Position numbers and translations under genes: made by a program. Shown here piece after piece: positions 19,959 to 32,000 of a stretch of 60,071 bases of DNA. Source of the DNA: Martensiomyces pterosporus (lineage: Eukaryota > Kickxellomycota > Kickxellomycetes > Kickxellales > Kickxellaceae); contig MU604031.1 in the NCBI GenBank assembly GCA_025201845.1, positions 1 to 60,071 of the forward strand. Reading direction: 5' to 3'. How positions within the stretch are numbered: the stretch's first letter is position 1; each line of letters starts with the position of its first letter. The notes beneath the pieces are model-generated. The model was not told the DNA's origin. It made no database searches and saw only the letters and a program-made list of their open reading frames with translations.

Positions 19959-21488
19959 CTACATGTGGATACGGCGGTCCTGGTGCTGGACAGGAGCTGT
20001 GGCAAGCGGTGAGCCTGCGGGCTTGCGCAGAGAGATGTGAGGCATCCGCTCAAGCTCAGCCAAAAAGTCGCGCACCTCCTCGCGATAAGCCTCCTCGGGG
20101 TCCACGACCTCGTCGACGATGAGCGAGAACAGGCGCGAGTCGATGTCATCAAACTCTTGGGAGCTGATAGACGTGAGCTCAGCGCTGGGCCTGCTTGGCG
20201 TGCGGTCCTTGCTGGGCATCTTGGGAGGTGAGGCAGTGTTGTCGGCCGTTGGACTCACACGGGGGTTGCTGACAGTGGCTGCAAGCGCACTCACATCGAT
20301 GCCCCAGTCACAGAGCAGCGACTCGAGCTCTGCAGCGGTATGGATGCCTGACGATGGAGCCACGGCAATCAGGATGCCATCTACAGGCGAGGACACATGC
20401 TGATACTGGACACTCCAGCCAGTGGCTGCAATGCGCTCAAGCAGCCTGCTGAGAACCAGTGCGTGTCTTTGCTGGAGCTTTTGCGCCTCAGCCAGATGCT
20501 GGGCAACATCGGCCGAAGACGCGTGCTGGCCAGCAGGGAGCTGACTCACTGCTGATATGACATACGGAACAGCGATAGTCACGCATTGCTCAACAGGGAT
20601 GGCAGCAGCAGCTTGTGCTGATACGGCTGCCGGGTGGAGCCGCTGGCCCTTGCCAGCAGATAGGCCCGGCACATCTGTGGCTGCGTGGCTGCCGGTATCT
20701 CTTTCTGCCGTCCTGCGCGCCGCAAGCTTCTGGGCTGCAGTGGCATTAGAGCGAGGTGCGGTGCCCTGGCCATCGGCACCCATGGTGTCCTCGGTGGGTA
20801 AGAGCCTGATCCTCGTTTCATGAGCAAAAGGCAGCACAAGTGACGGGTCCCTCCGCTGCTGAGTCATGACGCCTGCCATAGTCTGGCGCTGGATCTGAGC
20901 CGCGATGACGCGTGCCGATGCGAAGTTGTGCTGTGCTGAAAGAGAGCTAAAGCTTTGCACGAATATTCTAGCGTATGGCGACCACCTTCCGCCAGGGCCA
21001 AATGCCCAGCGACTGGGATCCAAGCGGCGGCCAGCCCAGCGTGATGCACCCGAGCCACCACGGAAATGCTGGCTGAGCAGCTGGCCGATGGAGCGCAGGT
21101 ATCCGCGGGCACCCAAGCGCGCAGCAGAAGTTGGCTTTGCCAGCGCAGGCGCCCTCCCGGAGAGACGCGCAAGCCATCCGGCAGGCCCTCTGGGCATCGC
21201 CGCACGAAGTCTCCCTGCTGCAGTTTTTGAAAACGCCCCTCCGGAGCCGGCTTTTGAAGCCGAGTTTGCGACAGCATTGGCTCCGCCGCGCAGATAAGCC
21301 AGCAGGCGCGATATCCAGCTGCTGCCACTACGAGGGCCACGGCCAAGAGGCGAGCCATGGGCCGAGTGTGTCTGGTAACCAGCCCTGGCGGCCTTGATGA
21401 TTCTTTGTTTGGTTGCTTTGGCAGCCACGACGGCACTGGCGTGCCTGTTGGCTGCGAAGGCCAGCATCGTGAGCTCTATGCGGTGCAC
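19959..21488 (-). CDS. unrecognised 509-residue protein, possibly mitochondrial
   Basis: Single exon, 509 residues, between the convergent mgs1 gene and tra1. I do not recognise a domain. The first 130 residues are strongly basic and Ala/Gly/Arg/Ser-rich with almost no acidic residues, which could be a mitochondrial presequence or a DNA/RNA-contacting region. The stretch RWSPYARIFVQSFSSLSAQ (about 168-186) is followed by a variable middle and then a folded-looking segment: LVLSRLLERIAATGWSVQYQ, GILIAVAPSSG and ELESLLCDWGIDVSAL. The C-terminus is acidic (SSQEFDDIDSRLFSLIVDEV). The arrangement weakly recalls, from memory only, a fungal-specific family often auto-labelled casein kinase II beta 2 subunit; I give that little weight. 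Alanine richness and length make a chance frame unlikely. Confidence 0.6.
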   Translation of the reverse strand: MHRIELTMLAFAANRHASAVVAAKATKQRIIKAARAGYQTHSAHGSPLGRGPRSGSSWISRLLAYLRGGANAVANSASKAGSGGAFSKTAAGRLRAAMPRGPAGWLARLSGRAPALAKPTSAARLGARGYLRSIGQLLSQHFRGGSGASRWAGRRLDPSRWAFGPGGRWSPYARIFVQSFSSLSAQHNFASARVIAAQIQRQTMAGVMTQQRRDPSLVLPFAHETRIRLLPTEDTMGADGQGTAPRSNATAAQKLAARRTAERDTGSHAATDVPGLSAGKGQRLHPAAVSAQAAAAIPVEQCVTIAVPYVISAVSQLPAGQHASSADVAQHLAEAQKLQQRHALVLSRLLERIAATGWSVQYQHVSSPVDGILIAVAPSSGIHTAAELESLLCDWGIDVSALAATVSNPRVSPTADNTASPPKMPSKDRTPSRPSAELTSISSQEFDDIDSRLFSLIVDEVVDPEEAYREEVRDFLAELERMPHISLRKPAGSPLATAPVQHQDRRIHM

Positions 21489-21801
21489 AGCGCTTCTCTA
21501 CAACAGAAGAGCAGATGCCAGCGAAGCGAAGAGGAAACAAAATATCTGTGCTTGTCCTTGATAATATAAAACGGGTGTCCAATTCCAAAAAAAAATAATA
21601 TGACTGCTGAATTTGAGCGCTAGAAAGAGCGGCGGAAAAAGAGAAAAAGAAGGCGGCATTGTCTGCATGGGGCTGCTCGATTCCTTGGCAGCACTACGCC
21701 CACCGGACTGGCCAGTAGGACCAGGGCTCCGCTGGGCACGGGGCCCGGCGGGTCATCTGAGCCCATGCATCTGTGGAGCCTATGGGGGCCCGCGGCGGTG
21801 G
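21489..21801. other. intergenic region tra1 3' / unknown gene 5'
   Basis: 313 bases between the tra1 stop and the start of the unrecognised gene, both leftward. It holds an A-rich stretch near 21560-21600. No further structure seen. Confidence 0.4.
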
Positions 21802-24800
21802 CTACAGCCAGGGCATCCACAGAAAGTCCATCTTTGACAGATTGGATGGAGCCACTGCTTGCATCATCAGCTGGATGAGCGGCTGAACAGGCGAGAGCCC
21901 AGTCTCACGGACCTGCTCTGGAGGGAGCGTTTCCACCAGCTGCTTGGCACGGTGGGTAATGAGCTGGACGTTTCGCTCGCACATCTCGACCAAGGCCTGG
22001 GGAGTAGCTGCGACCAGCGCCTTCATGTTTGGCAGGTGGACCAGCTCGTCGCGGACATAGAGATCAAGGAAGTCCCGTAGCAGGTACTCGTGCTCAGTCA
22101 GCCGCAGCCCGACCTTGTGGATGGCGAACGGCAGAATTCCTTCGAGGCCAAGCTCTGTCACAAACGCCTGGATGCTGGGGGTGAGGCGGAAGGGCACAGG
22201 CTCCTTGCTGTGGAACAGCCCAGGCGTCGCCTGCGAGGGGACAAGCTCGCTTAGGCACACGCTTCCATTGCTGCGCGAGATGCTGAGCTTTGCGGGCGTT
22301 CTTTGCGTGCTGGCGATGATGTACGTCAGCGCAATGCCGACCGATGTCTGGTAGGAGAAGTTCTCGCGGTAGAGCCAGTAGTCCATCGGTGACGCGGCGT
22401 TCAGGCGAATGTCGTCAGCCAGAAGCGTCGCTGGCACAAGTCGCTGGCAGATCTGCTCAAAGAGGGCTTGGTTGGCCTCCTCTGCGCCGGGGAGCTGCTC
22501 TGAGAGCTGGCGCATCTTGTCCACAAAGTAGAGCACGGGCGCAATCTCGGATGTGCCGCTGTGCGCGCATGCAGAGTCGTAGACGTCTTGCAGCGTAAAC
22601 GACTTTGGCAGCTCTTGGACAAGGCGGATATGCGGTGCCAGAGAGACTATGGTGGGGAGGTGGAAGGCAAGCCGGTGCTGCTCCCACGTGTCGCGCTCCT
22701 GCTCGCCTGCAGAGTCCAAGTTGCGGAACAGCTGAACCCAGCGCTCCTCTTGGTGGTTGTGCCGCGAGGTGAACTGCTGCACCGCAAAGTAAGAGATGCT
22801 GCCGTCGATACCGCGAATCGCCAGGTTGCGCGACACGCTGCTGCTTCTGAGCACAATTGACAGCTCGGGCATAAAGCGCTCGATCCTGACAAACTCGTCG
22901 TTGTTGTCCGTGAGCTTGAGGTACTGGCCTGGAACCTCGACGTCCTCAAACTTTTGCTGCTCAAACTCGACAAGGAAGGGGCTGAAATGGCTGAGCATCT
23001 GCTTGCTTGGGCGCTTCCTGATCGCCAGCCGCAACACGTGCTGCCAGCGATACAGCCTTGTGATGTAGGTGCAAAGATCCATCTCGCGCACGCTGCCGAA
23101 ATCACGCTCAAACCGGGACTTGATGATGCCTGACGGAAGGCTCAGCGCGACTCGACAGGTGTTTGAGACGATGGCGTCAACTAGACCCATGTCAAAGTTG
23201 CACTGGGACACGCGAGCATGGAGCTGCTGCAGGCCGTCTGACAGCAGAGCGTGGATCAGGCGGTAAATGTCCTCTTCGGGGAACGGCTTGAGCCGCTGCA
23301 CAATCTGGTCGATCATGCTCTCCATCGACAGCGTAAGCAGCGGGTGGGCTGTCTTGAGCTTGGACATCAGCTCGTCAATGGTCGTTGCCAAAGTCGCTGC
23401 TTGCTGTCCAGGCGCAGCGCCAGGTGTGGCCGTGGACGACGTACTTGGTGTAGATTCTGCTGCAATGGTTTGGGGGTTTGGCGAGTCGTTGGACCCGCCA
23501 GAAGCAGGGCCAGGAGCAGGGGTTGTTGGGTTGAGTGCCTGTCTACGACGAGCAACCAGGCTTTCTTCGCGTGCAGTGCGCAGGGAGTAGTGCAGCGCTT
23601 GAGGATACTGCTTGGCGATGCGGAGCAGGATCTGCAGGGATTGGCGGCTGTATGGCGTGTCCAAGCCAACAAGCAGCTGGGGGATAAACGCAATCCAATA
23701 CCACGTCGGCATCTCGCTCTTGTAGTTGTCAAACGCGGTGCAGACGCTGCCGCTGGCGTTGTCTTGGCTGAGCAGCCACAGCGTTCTCGCCAGGTACCGG
23801 CGCACACGGGGCCGCTTGGACAGACCCGCTGCCTGCATGTAGCAGCTGATCGCATTGACGGCCCACGTCGTGTCAGACAGGTTCTTGCAGAAGCGCTCGT
23901 CGTTGTAGCGGCCCCAGGCAGCCCAGGCCTTGGCTGAGCCAAGATCAACCTGGATCCCGGTGGCAAATGCATGGTTGGCTTCGTCGAGCTTGTCCAGCTT
24001 GGCCAAGAACTGGCCCTTGAGCGTAAAGAACTCGGCCTTTTGCCCGGACGAGAAGTACATCAGGTTGGTGTTGCTGATCACGTCCAGCCCACTCTGAAGC
24101 TCGCCGGGTCGCCGGTAATAGCATTTTGCCTGCTCACGGAGCTTCAGGAACGCCTCCTGAATCTCAATATTGGGGAGCGTGTAAATACGCGTAAGCGAGC
24201 TGATGCACACATCCACAAGTCCGTGCAAGCGAGCAACATGCGCAAAGCGGTTGATGATCCATGCCATCTCGTGGTAGCCTCGGTAGGCATACGAAGTCAG
24301 CACAGAGCTAGTAGCACCGCTGCCGCCAGCGGGCGTCGCTGGCTTTGCGTCTCCATCAGCCTTGGATCCATCGGCCCCGTCGCTGCCGCTGCTCTTGCGG
24401 CTGCCCTTTGATTCAGCGCCCTTGGCGTTGGCCTTGTTTTTGGTGCCAGGCTTCGGCGTCCCTTCGGCGTTCTGCGCGCTGCTCGTGTCTTCGTTGGCTG
24501 ATCCACCTTGCTGCGGGATAAAAGGCACATACACGTCGTTGATGGCCTTGAATACGTGCTGTCTCCAGGCAACCAGGTCGCTCCAGAGGTTGATCGGGTC
24601 GCTGTTGTTGGGCAGTCGCTCGCGCCACGTCTGGAGAACCGACTTCAGATCCGCAGACTTGACCTCCAGGTTGTCGGCCTTTGTCGATGCCAGGCTGGTG
24701 TAGATAGAGCTAGCGTCGCCAAGCTCGACCATCAGCTGGAACATGTGCAGCACGTCAATGTGCGCGGGCGTGCCCACTGAAGGGAGCTCGTTCCATCGCT

Positions 24801-27800
24801 GAAGACACAGCCGGATTCCCTCCTTGCACATGCGCTGGAAGTCGGCTGTCTTTGAGCGCTCGCCGCCGCCCTTAATCAGCGTCAGATACGTCTCATAGAA
24901 CTTTGCACGGGGGCTCGACGAGAACTCGGCTGGCGTGGCCTTGATCAGCTGGCGCACTTGAGCCTGGCGCTCGGACCAGCTCCACACGCGCCAGCCAGCA
25001 TCCAGCTCGATCTCAGGTAGCGACTCGTGCAGCCCAAGGTCCAGGAGCATGTCCCAGTTCTGAAGGCGCTTCGTAGTCTCCACCCAGCGTGACTCCCACA
25101 GGCAGTACTCGGACTCGGAGAACGGGAGCACGCCCGCGCGCGCTTTGGTCTGCGCTTGCTCATAAGCTGCCTGTGCGTTGCCCCAGTCGTCGAGCTGCTC
25201 GTATGCCAGCGCAACGTGCGACTCCTTGTACTGGCAGTGCCGCTTCCATGCGCCGTAGAAGTAGCTGTTTGCCGACAGCGACATGTAGAGCTCAGTCAGC
25301 GCGTCAAACGCGCCCAGCTCAACGCCCATCGCGCGATCAAAGATGGCAGACTCCACCTCGCGGCGACCGAGGATCTTGTGCTCCAGAAGCGCCAGCGACG
25401 AGTACCATGCACCATATGTCTGCCCGAGGTAGCGCAAGAGCTGCGGTGGCAAGCGTGGCATGGGCGTGCATGAGCAGCACGCATCGAGAATGGCTTGGAT
25501 GACGTTTGGCCGCGACGCCGTTTGCGACTGGTGGTATGGCTTGGCCAGCAGCCGGATGAGCCCGCTGGTCAAGTCATGCTGCTCCTTGCTTCCAATGCGC
25601 TGCCAGAGAAGAGGGAACAAGGCCACCCAGGTGTGGCAGGCAAACTGGGTGTCCAGGAGGGCCATTCGCGTGAGCGGCCCTACAATGTCGCCCACTGAAA
25701 CCTGCGCCTCTGAGCCGGATGGCCACGTGCTGCTGTCTTTCGCCGAGCGCAAGTCAGCTGCGTCTCCACGCGCGTCCATTTCCACATCGCTGGTAGCAAC
25801 GGACCGGGCAGGCGCAGATGCGGAGGGCTTTGGGCCCGTGTCAGGTGCTCCGTTGGCCTCCTCATTGGCATCCATGTCAACGTCCATATCCGTCTCCATA
25901 TCCACATCCATCGAGTCCGGCTCGCCAGCGCCAGAGCTGGAGACAGAGCTCTGTGGCGCACCAGGACAGCCACCCTTGGCAAAGCGTGCAATGCGGTTGG
26001 CGACAAACGAGCGCAGGCTGGCTCTTTGGTGCGTGGACGCAAGCAAAAGGGGGATGCACTGCTGCAGCCAGAACGTCGACGACACGCTCTCCCAGTTCTG
26101 GGTCTCAAGCAGATAGTTGAGCCTCACGGGCAGCGACGGCGGCATGTTGGCGTCAAACGTGTCCAGGAAGCGGTTGCGCATCTCAGAGTCCTCGCTCTGC
26201 ATGCCAGACAAAAACGCCTGCTCCAAGCGCATGGTCATTTCGGAGCGGGTGAACCGAGGGTCGTTATAGACCTCAAGAACCAGGGTGAGGTACTTCCTCT
26301 CGAGGAGGGAGAACGGGTCTGCTGCGCCAGAGTCAGGACCACTGGCATTCGCAGCCGCGGCTCTGGCGCTGCTTCCTGGAACAGTAGATGCAGCAGCTGC
26401 AGCCGCCGCCGCCGATGCAGATGCTGCTGCGCGGGCGCTAGCTCGGCTAGAGTTGTCGTTGGCCGACACCGACCCATGCACAAAGCTCATCATCGACGAC
26501 ATCAGCATGGCCTTCTCCTTGATCGTCGGGAACACGTCTTGCGGGTCAAGAACCCACTCGCGCACGATAGCCAGGATCACGCTGAGCAGCCCGGGGTCGC
26601 TGGACCTTTCAATCAGCTGGATGATGTAGGTCAGGAAGCTCCGGCGCTGGTCGCCAAGCCGAGAGATGTGGTCGCGCAGCAGAAGCACCAGCATGAGAAG
26701 GATGTCGAGCGATGTCTCGCCCCTCACAATGGCCTCGATCGTCAGCGGCACGTGGTCGTTGGCGGAGAACAAGCTCATAAGGTCGCCGTCGGCACCTGCT
26801 GGCTTTAGCGCCGTGCTGCTGTGGCCGCTCCCAGCAAGCGCGCTGGCAACAGCAGAGGACGCAGGCTGCTGCAGCAATGGCGCGCTGGCTGGCGTAGTCG
26901 CAGAAAGCGACGCTGGGGCAGCATGCGAGTTGTGCTCCTTGGTGTACTTCTGCACGTACTTCATCAGCGACGGGATGTAAGAGTAGAACTGCTCGCCTGT
27001 ATGGCTGCCAATGGCATGCAGGATCTGCAGCGTGCCATAAATGTTTGTGTTGTTTTGCAAGTTCTCGCCAACAAGAGACTCGACATGCGATCTCAAGTCG
27101 GCCACCACAGCAGAGCCCGCCAACCTTTCGTTTTCCGCGGCCTGCTCGTACAGCTGCCGAAGAAGCGTAGCAATGATCTTTTGCACCTGGCCGTTCTCGA
27201 CGGCCGCGCACTTGCGGATGATTGCCACAAGGTTGCTGTAGTACTCTTCGAACCACACTGGCTGCATATGCGAGGTTACGGTCGACAGCACAGTCAGGAT
27301 GTGCAGCACCAGCTGCTGGTTCATTCCCTGGACCTCGATTTGCTGGATGGACCGCTCGAAGAACGTAAGGCGAAGGTGCATTGGTGGCCACACGGAGGCG
27401 TCCAGGTAGCGCGAAAGCAGGTCAAGCGCACGCGGCCCCAAGTTCGACTTCAGCGCAAAGTCAAACACCAGGCACAGCATGCGCAGCAGCAGCCCAACGA
27501 TGGTCTCCCGGCGTGCTTCGGTCATAAGGAGGTCTGGCGAAGGAGCGGCTCTGCCGCTGCTGCTTGGATCGTTTGCAGGGGCCTCACCAGCACCGCCGGC
27601 CGCTGCGTGTGGATCTTCGGCACCACCCATGGAATTGTGCTCCTGCATCTCGTGCCACTTGAGGAACAGCTCCATGATGTCCAGCGCCAGCGTCCGTGTC
27701 TCTGATGTTGCGCTATGCGTCAGGCACATCTTTTGCAGGACGCCTACAAGACTAGCGGCGAACTGGACCCTGTAAGGGTAAAACAGAGCTGGGTGGCCTG

Positions 27801-29005
27801 CAATGAGCTGATACACGTGTGTCGTGTGCGCCAGCGAGGCGCCCTGCTCAAAGAGGATGCGCTTTGCCCAGCGAGCCCATGGAGGGAGCTCAGCGCTGCC
27901 AGCACCTGCTGAGTCACCAGCATTGCTGCTGGCCGCTCCGGGGAGCCCCAGACGCACAGGAAGCACGGGAAGCAAAATGTCAAGCGCCTGCCTCACCAGC
28001 GCCCGGCTTTCGACGTGGTGAGCCTTCAAGAGAGAGCCATAGATCTGGTTGATGATCTTTGGCGGCGTGTCAAATGCAGATATAAACTGCGCAACTAGGA
28101 CGTAGGATGCGTTCTTGATCATAATGTCGTCGTTGCGGATGAAGAGCCAGCCAAACTTGATGATGTCTTTGCGCAGGTCGGCCACGACGCCGGCAGCATT
28201 GCGGATCAGTATCGACGAGAGTTGGACCAGCTCTAGGCGGACGGAGCCACTGATGCTGGGGGGAGAGTGCGCGCCGGAAGACACAAGAGCCAGCCACACT
28301 CGCTGGTGGATAAGAGAAATGACTTGCCCGCGAAGAAGCTCGACTCCTCGCTGCTCCTTCGACAGCTGCGAAGAGGAGGCGCCTGCAGGCGAGCCTCCGC
28401 TGCCCTCCTCAGCCTTGCTGCCAGATAGGGCGATGGCGGGGAGGCTGAACACGGTGGCGACCATGGGGTTGATGAGTCGCTGAAGCAGGATGGCGTTGGA
28501 CTCCGAGGAGGCGCTGGCATCGCCTAGCTGCAGCATAAATGCCGACAGAATCTCTCTGCGCTTGCTGATGGGCCACTGGACGATGAGCTCGTCCCAGACA
28601 TACTGGAACACAAAGCTCGTGTCGATAAGGTCGGAGCTACGTCCGCCTACGTCAAGAAGCTTGAACAGGACCGCCGGAGGGTTTGCCATTGCACGGGACG
28701 CGAGCAAGAGCGAATGTGCTAAGTGCTCAAGCAAGGCTGACTTTGCAAGCTGCTGCACTTGATCAGGCAGCGTTTTCATGCCAGCAGCGGTGTCCCACGT
28801 CTCGACCAAGGCTTGCAAAAGGTCGTGGTGGGTATCGAGCCACATGGGGTTGTGGTCCATGCACTCGTGAACCAGAGTCATGACGCACATTGCCACAGAA
28901 AGCCGCTTGTATGGCGGCTCCTTGGCGGTACCTGCTGCGTGCGTGCTCTGGGGTGGGGCTCCGTTAGCGCCAGGGTTGTCCGAATCAACGGCCATAGCGT
29001 TCTCA

Positions 29006-29036
<31 letters not shown>

Positions 29037-32000
29037 CACTGCCGTTCAAGTCGCAAAAGCTGCTGAGCATGCCCACGAGCAGCGGTGTCTGGGCAACAAG
29101 CGCATCTCGCAGTGGGCTGCATTCGGGGCTGCGAATGGCATGAGCGAATATGCGCGCATAGTGGCTGTTCTCGATGCGCTGCATAAAGTAGACAACAGAC
29201 TCTGTCGGGTAGCGGTTCAGGAACATGAACAGAGGCTTTCTGAAGGGGCTTGACTCTCTGCGGCACAGGTTGACCTCGAGGTTGACGACGGAGCTGACCA
29301 GATCGTCCAGGAGAATGCTGGCTGAGGACGGCAAAAGATGGAATACCTGCAATATGGCAACAAGGATCTTTATCTCGTGCAAGTCGTCGATGGGTTTTGA
29401 CGAGGCCGCTTGCAAGAGCTGCGGGTTGGCCCACTGCTGCATGTGGTCAAGCAGCTTGCGTCCAACTTCAACCTTGAAGTAGTTTGTCAGGAGCTGCAGC
29501 AGCCGTGCCAGCCCATCCAAGCTCGCCACCGTGAGCCGCTTGTAGTCCGAGAGATTGAGCAGGATCGGCCTCAGCCCGGCCTGGAGCAGATCCTTGGGAA
29601 GCTTTTGCTGCTGCAGGAGCACCTGCTTGAGCCCGTCGTTTGCCGCATCGACAACATCGACGGACTTGTGGTACAGCGACTTGAAGAACACTGAGATTAT
29701 GCGTGCGCGGGTCGTGTTGTGCTTCGCAAGTGCAAGCTCGGCGCGGTTCATTGCCGCCGTAAGCATCCGGATGCACACGTGGCGCAGATGGGTCAGCGAC
29801 ACAGTGTTGCTGCGCACTTGCGCTGGGTGGTTAACGAGCGCCTGGTCTTCAGCGTCAGCCAGGGCCAGCGCCTCGGATAGGAGCCGCATCAGCTCGTCGT
29901 TGATCTCGAGGAATGGCGGGTCGAGCGATAAGCAGTAGGTGATGGCATCGATGTTGCCGATCTGCATGCTGTGAGGGAGCGCACGCAGCGGCTTGCCGAA
30001 AATAGGCACGAGCAGGCGGTCGCGCGAGGGAAGGAGAAGCGCAGTGACGCTGCATCCAGTAACCTCAACCAGAATCCCCAAGCACGCCTTGACCGTCTCT
30101 CTGACATCTGCGCTCGGATTTGCCAGCTCCTTTGTGATCAGGGCCAAAAACGACATTATCAGCCTGCTGCTCTCTGGCGACAAGCGCTTTGTAAGCGCCT
30201 GGAACGTCGATGGCGCATGCAGTGCAGCAGGAGGGCCTTGCGCCTGGCTCTTGCTGGAGCTTCCAGCCCCATTCGCCGGCGCCCCAGCTGAGTCGTTTGC
30301 CGCAGAGCTGCTGGCTGCCGCCTTGTCCGCAGGTTCGACCGAGCTCGCTCCTGGCTCCTGGGGAGGGCTGCCGCTCTTCTCATCGCTGGCCTCTCCGGCT
30401 TCCCCGGCGCTCTCTTCAGGCCTCGAGTCGCTGTTGCTGGCCTGCTCGTTGCTTGCAGACAAGCCCGATGGGCGCTCTTCGCTCCTATCGCCCTGCTCAC
30501 TAGACTCGGCAGTCTGGCGCGCCCCGGGCGCTGGCTTTGTTTCCGAGTCACCGGCAGCAGCATGCTCCAAGCCGTTGGCAGGCGTGGAGCTGGGAGCAGC
30601 ATTGGCTGTAGAAGCAGCATCCGGTGCACCAGCTGGGGCGTCGCTGCCCCTCGCTTCCTCCTGCTTGGCTGCCTCCTTGCCGCTGGTTCCGCTGCTGGCC
30701 TCTGGCGACTCATCGTCTGTCTCCATCGAGTCTGCGCGAGCGCTGGCTGCCTCTGCTGCTGCCGGCGGCGGCGCAATCTTTGACGCAGGAAACGCCTTCT
30801 TAATGATCTCAAGCAGCGTTTGGCGCGAGTTGGCTGGCTTGGTGCTTTGGATGGTGTTGGGGTGCGTGTCCTTTAGCGTGAAAAGCAGCGCCTTGCTAAG
30901 CTCGATCAGATTATCTGTAAGCCACGTTTGGCCCAAGTCGAGCTCCCTGGCGATGAACGCGATGCCAGCGCAGCCGCTACGCTTGGTGCCGACGCTGGGG
31001 CTGTAGCACGCAGAGCACAGCTCTGCAACAATCCCACGCATGGCCGGGAGCTGGCCAACAAGCGCAGCCTTGCCAGAGAGGAACCTGTGCAGGGCCGAGT
31101 AGAAGAACTGCAGCATAAGGCACCCTGTCTCACGCAGCTGCTCCGAATCGGATACAAGCACACGCGAAATCGCCTCGGGGACAATGCTGCCAAGCATGTT
31201 AGTATGCAAGCCAGCGTGCTTGCGAGCAGCTGCCTCCGGCTTGACGGTCTCCGTGCACTGGATGATGTGCTGCATGGCGCCCAGCGAAATTACAGTCCTT
31301 AGAAGACCACGGGCCTCGTCGCTATGGGCGCAAGCGAGGCTCAAAGACCAGACGATGTGGATCAGACCGCCGCGGCTGACTGGGATGGCGCCATCAGCCG
31401 GCGGCCCGGAGCACAGCTCGCTAAGCGAAGCGCTGGTCATTGCTGCTGCCTCCTTGCCGGCGTCGATGTCCAGCTCCGGGTTGCCGACCAGCGAGTTGCT
31501 CAGAATGACCTTTTCCAGGATTTGGCTTCCTTGGAGGCTAGGCGACGATATGTTGGCGAGGCGCTTGAGCGATATGGGGTTGGCGTGCAGACCAGACAGC
31601 TGGCTTCCATACTCTGCCGCATCAGCAAGCACCTCATCGACCTGGCGCTTGCCAACAAAGGGCAAGACGAGGGCGTATTTGGCGCAGGAGACGACAAACT
31701 CAACGGCGTCCTTGCGGGCGAGCTCGATCTGCTTTGCGGCAACGCGGCCTTCCAGAACCCTTGTCGAAAAGACGATCGCGTCCATGAGCGGCATCTCCAC
31801 CAGCCCAGGCATGCCCTCAAATGTGAGCGGAACGGAGAACCTGTCTTCAGCTGGATCGACGCGGTCGCTGGCGTCTGCTGGGAAGCGCGTAAGCAGCATA
31901 TGCCGGTTCCTGCCGCCAAGCTTGCCGAGGATGCGTGCGGCTACCGGCGCATGAGTCGAAGCGCTGGAGGGCAAACGCAGGTGCAGCCAGAGCGACGCCA

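Noticed and set aside
23251..31954. many open frames of 100-290 codons antisense to tra1
   Set aside because: All are GC-rich shadow frames of the tra1 exon with no conserved motifs.
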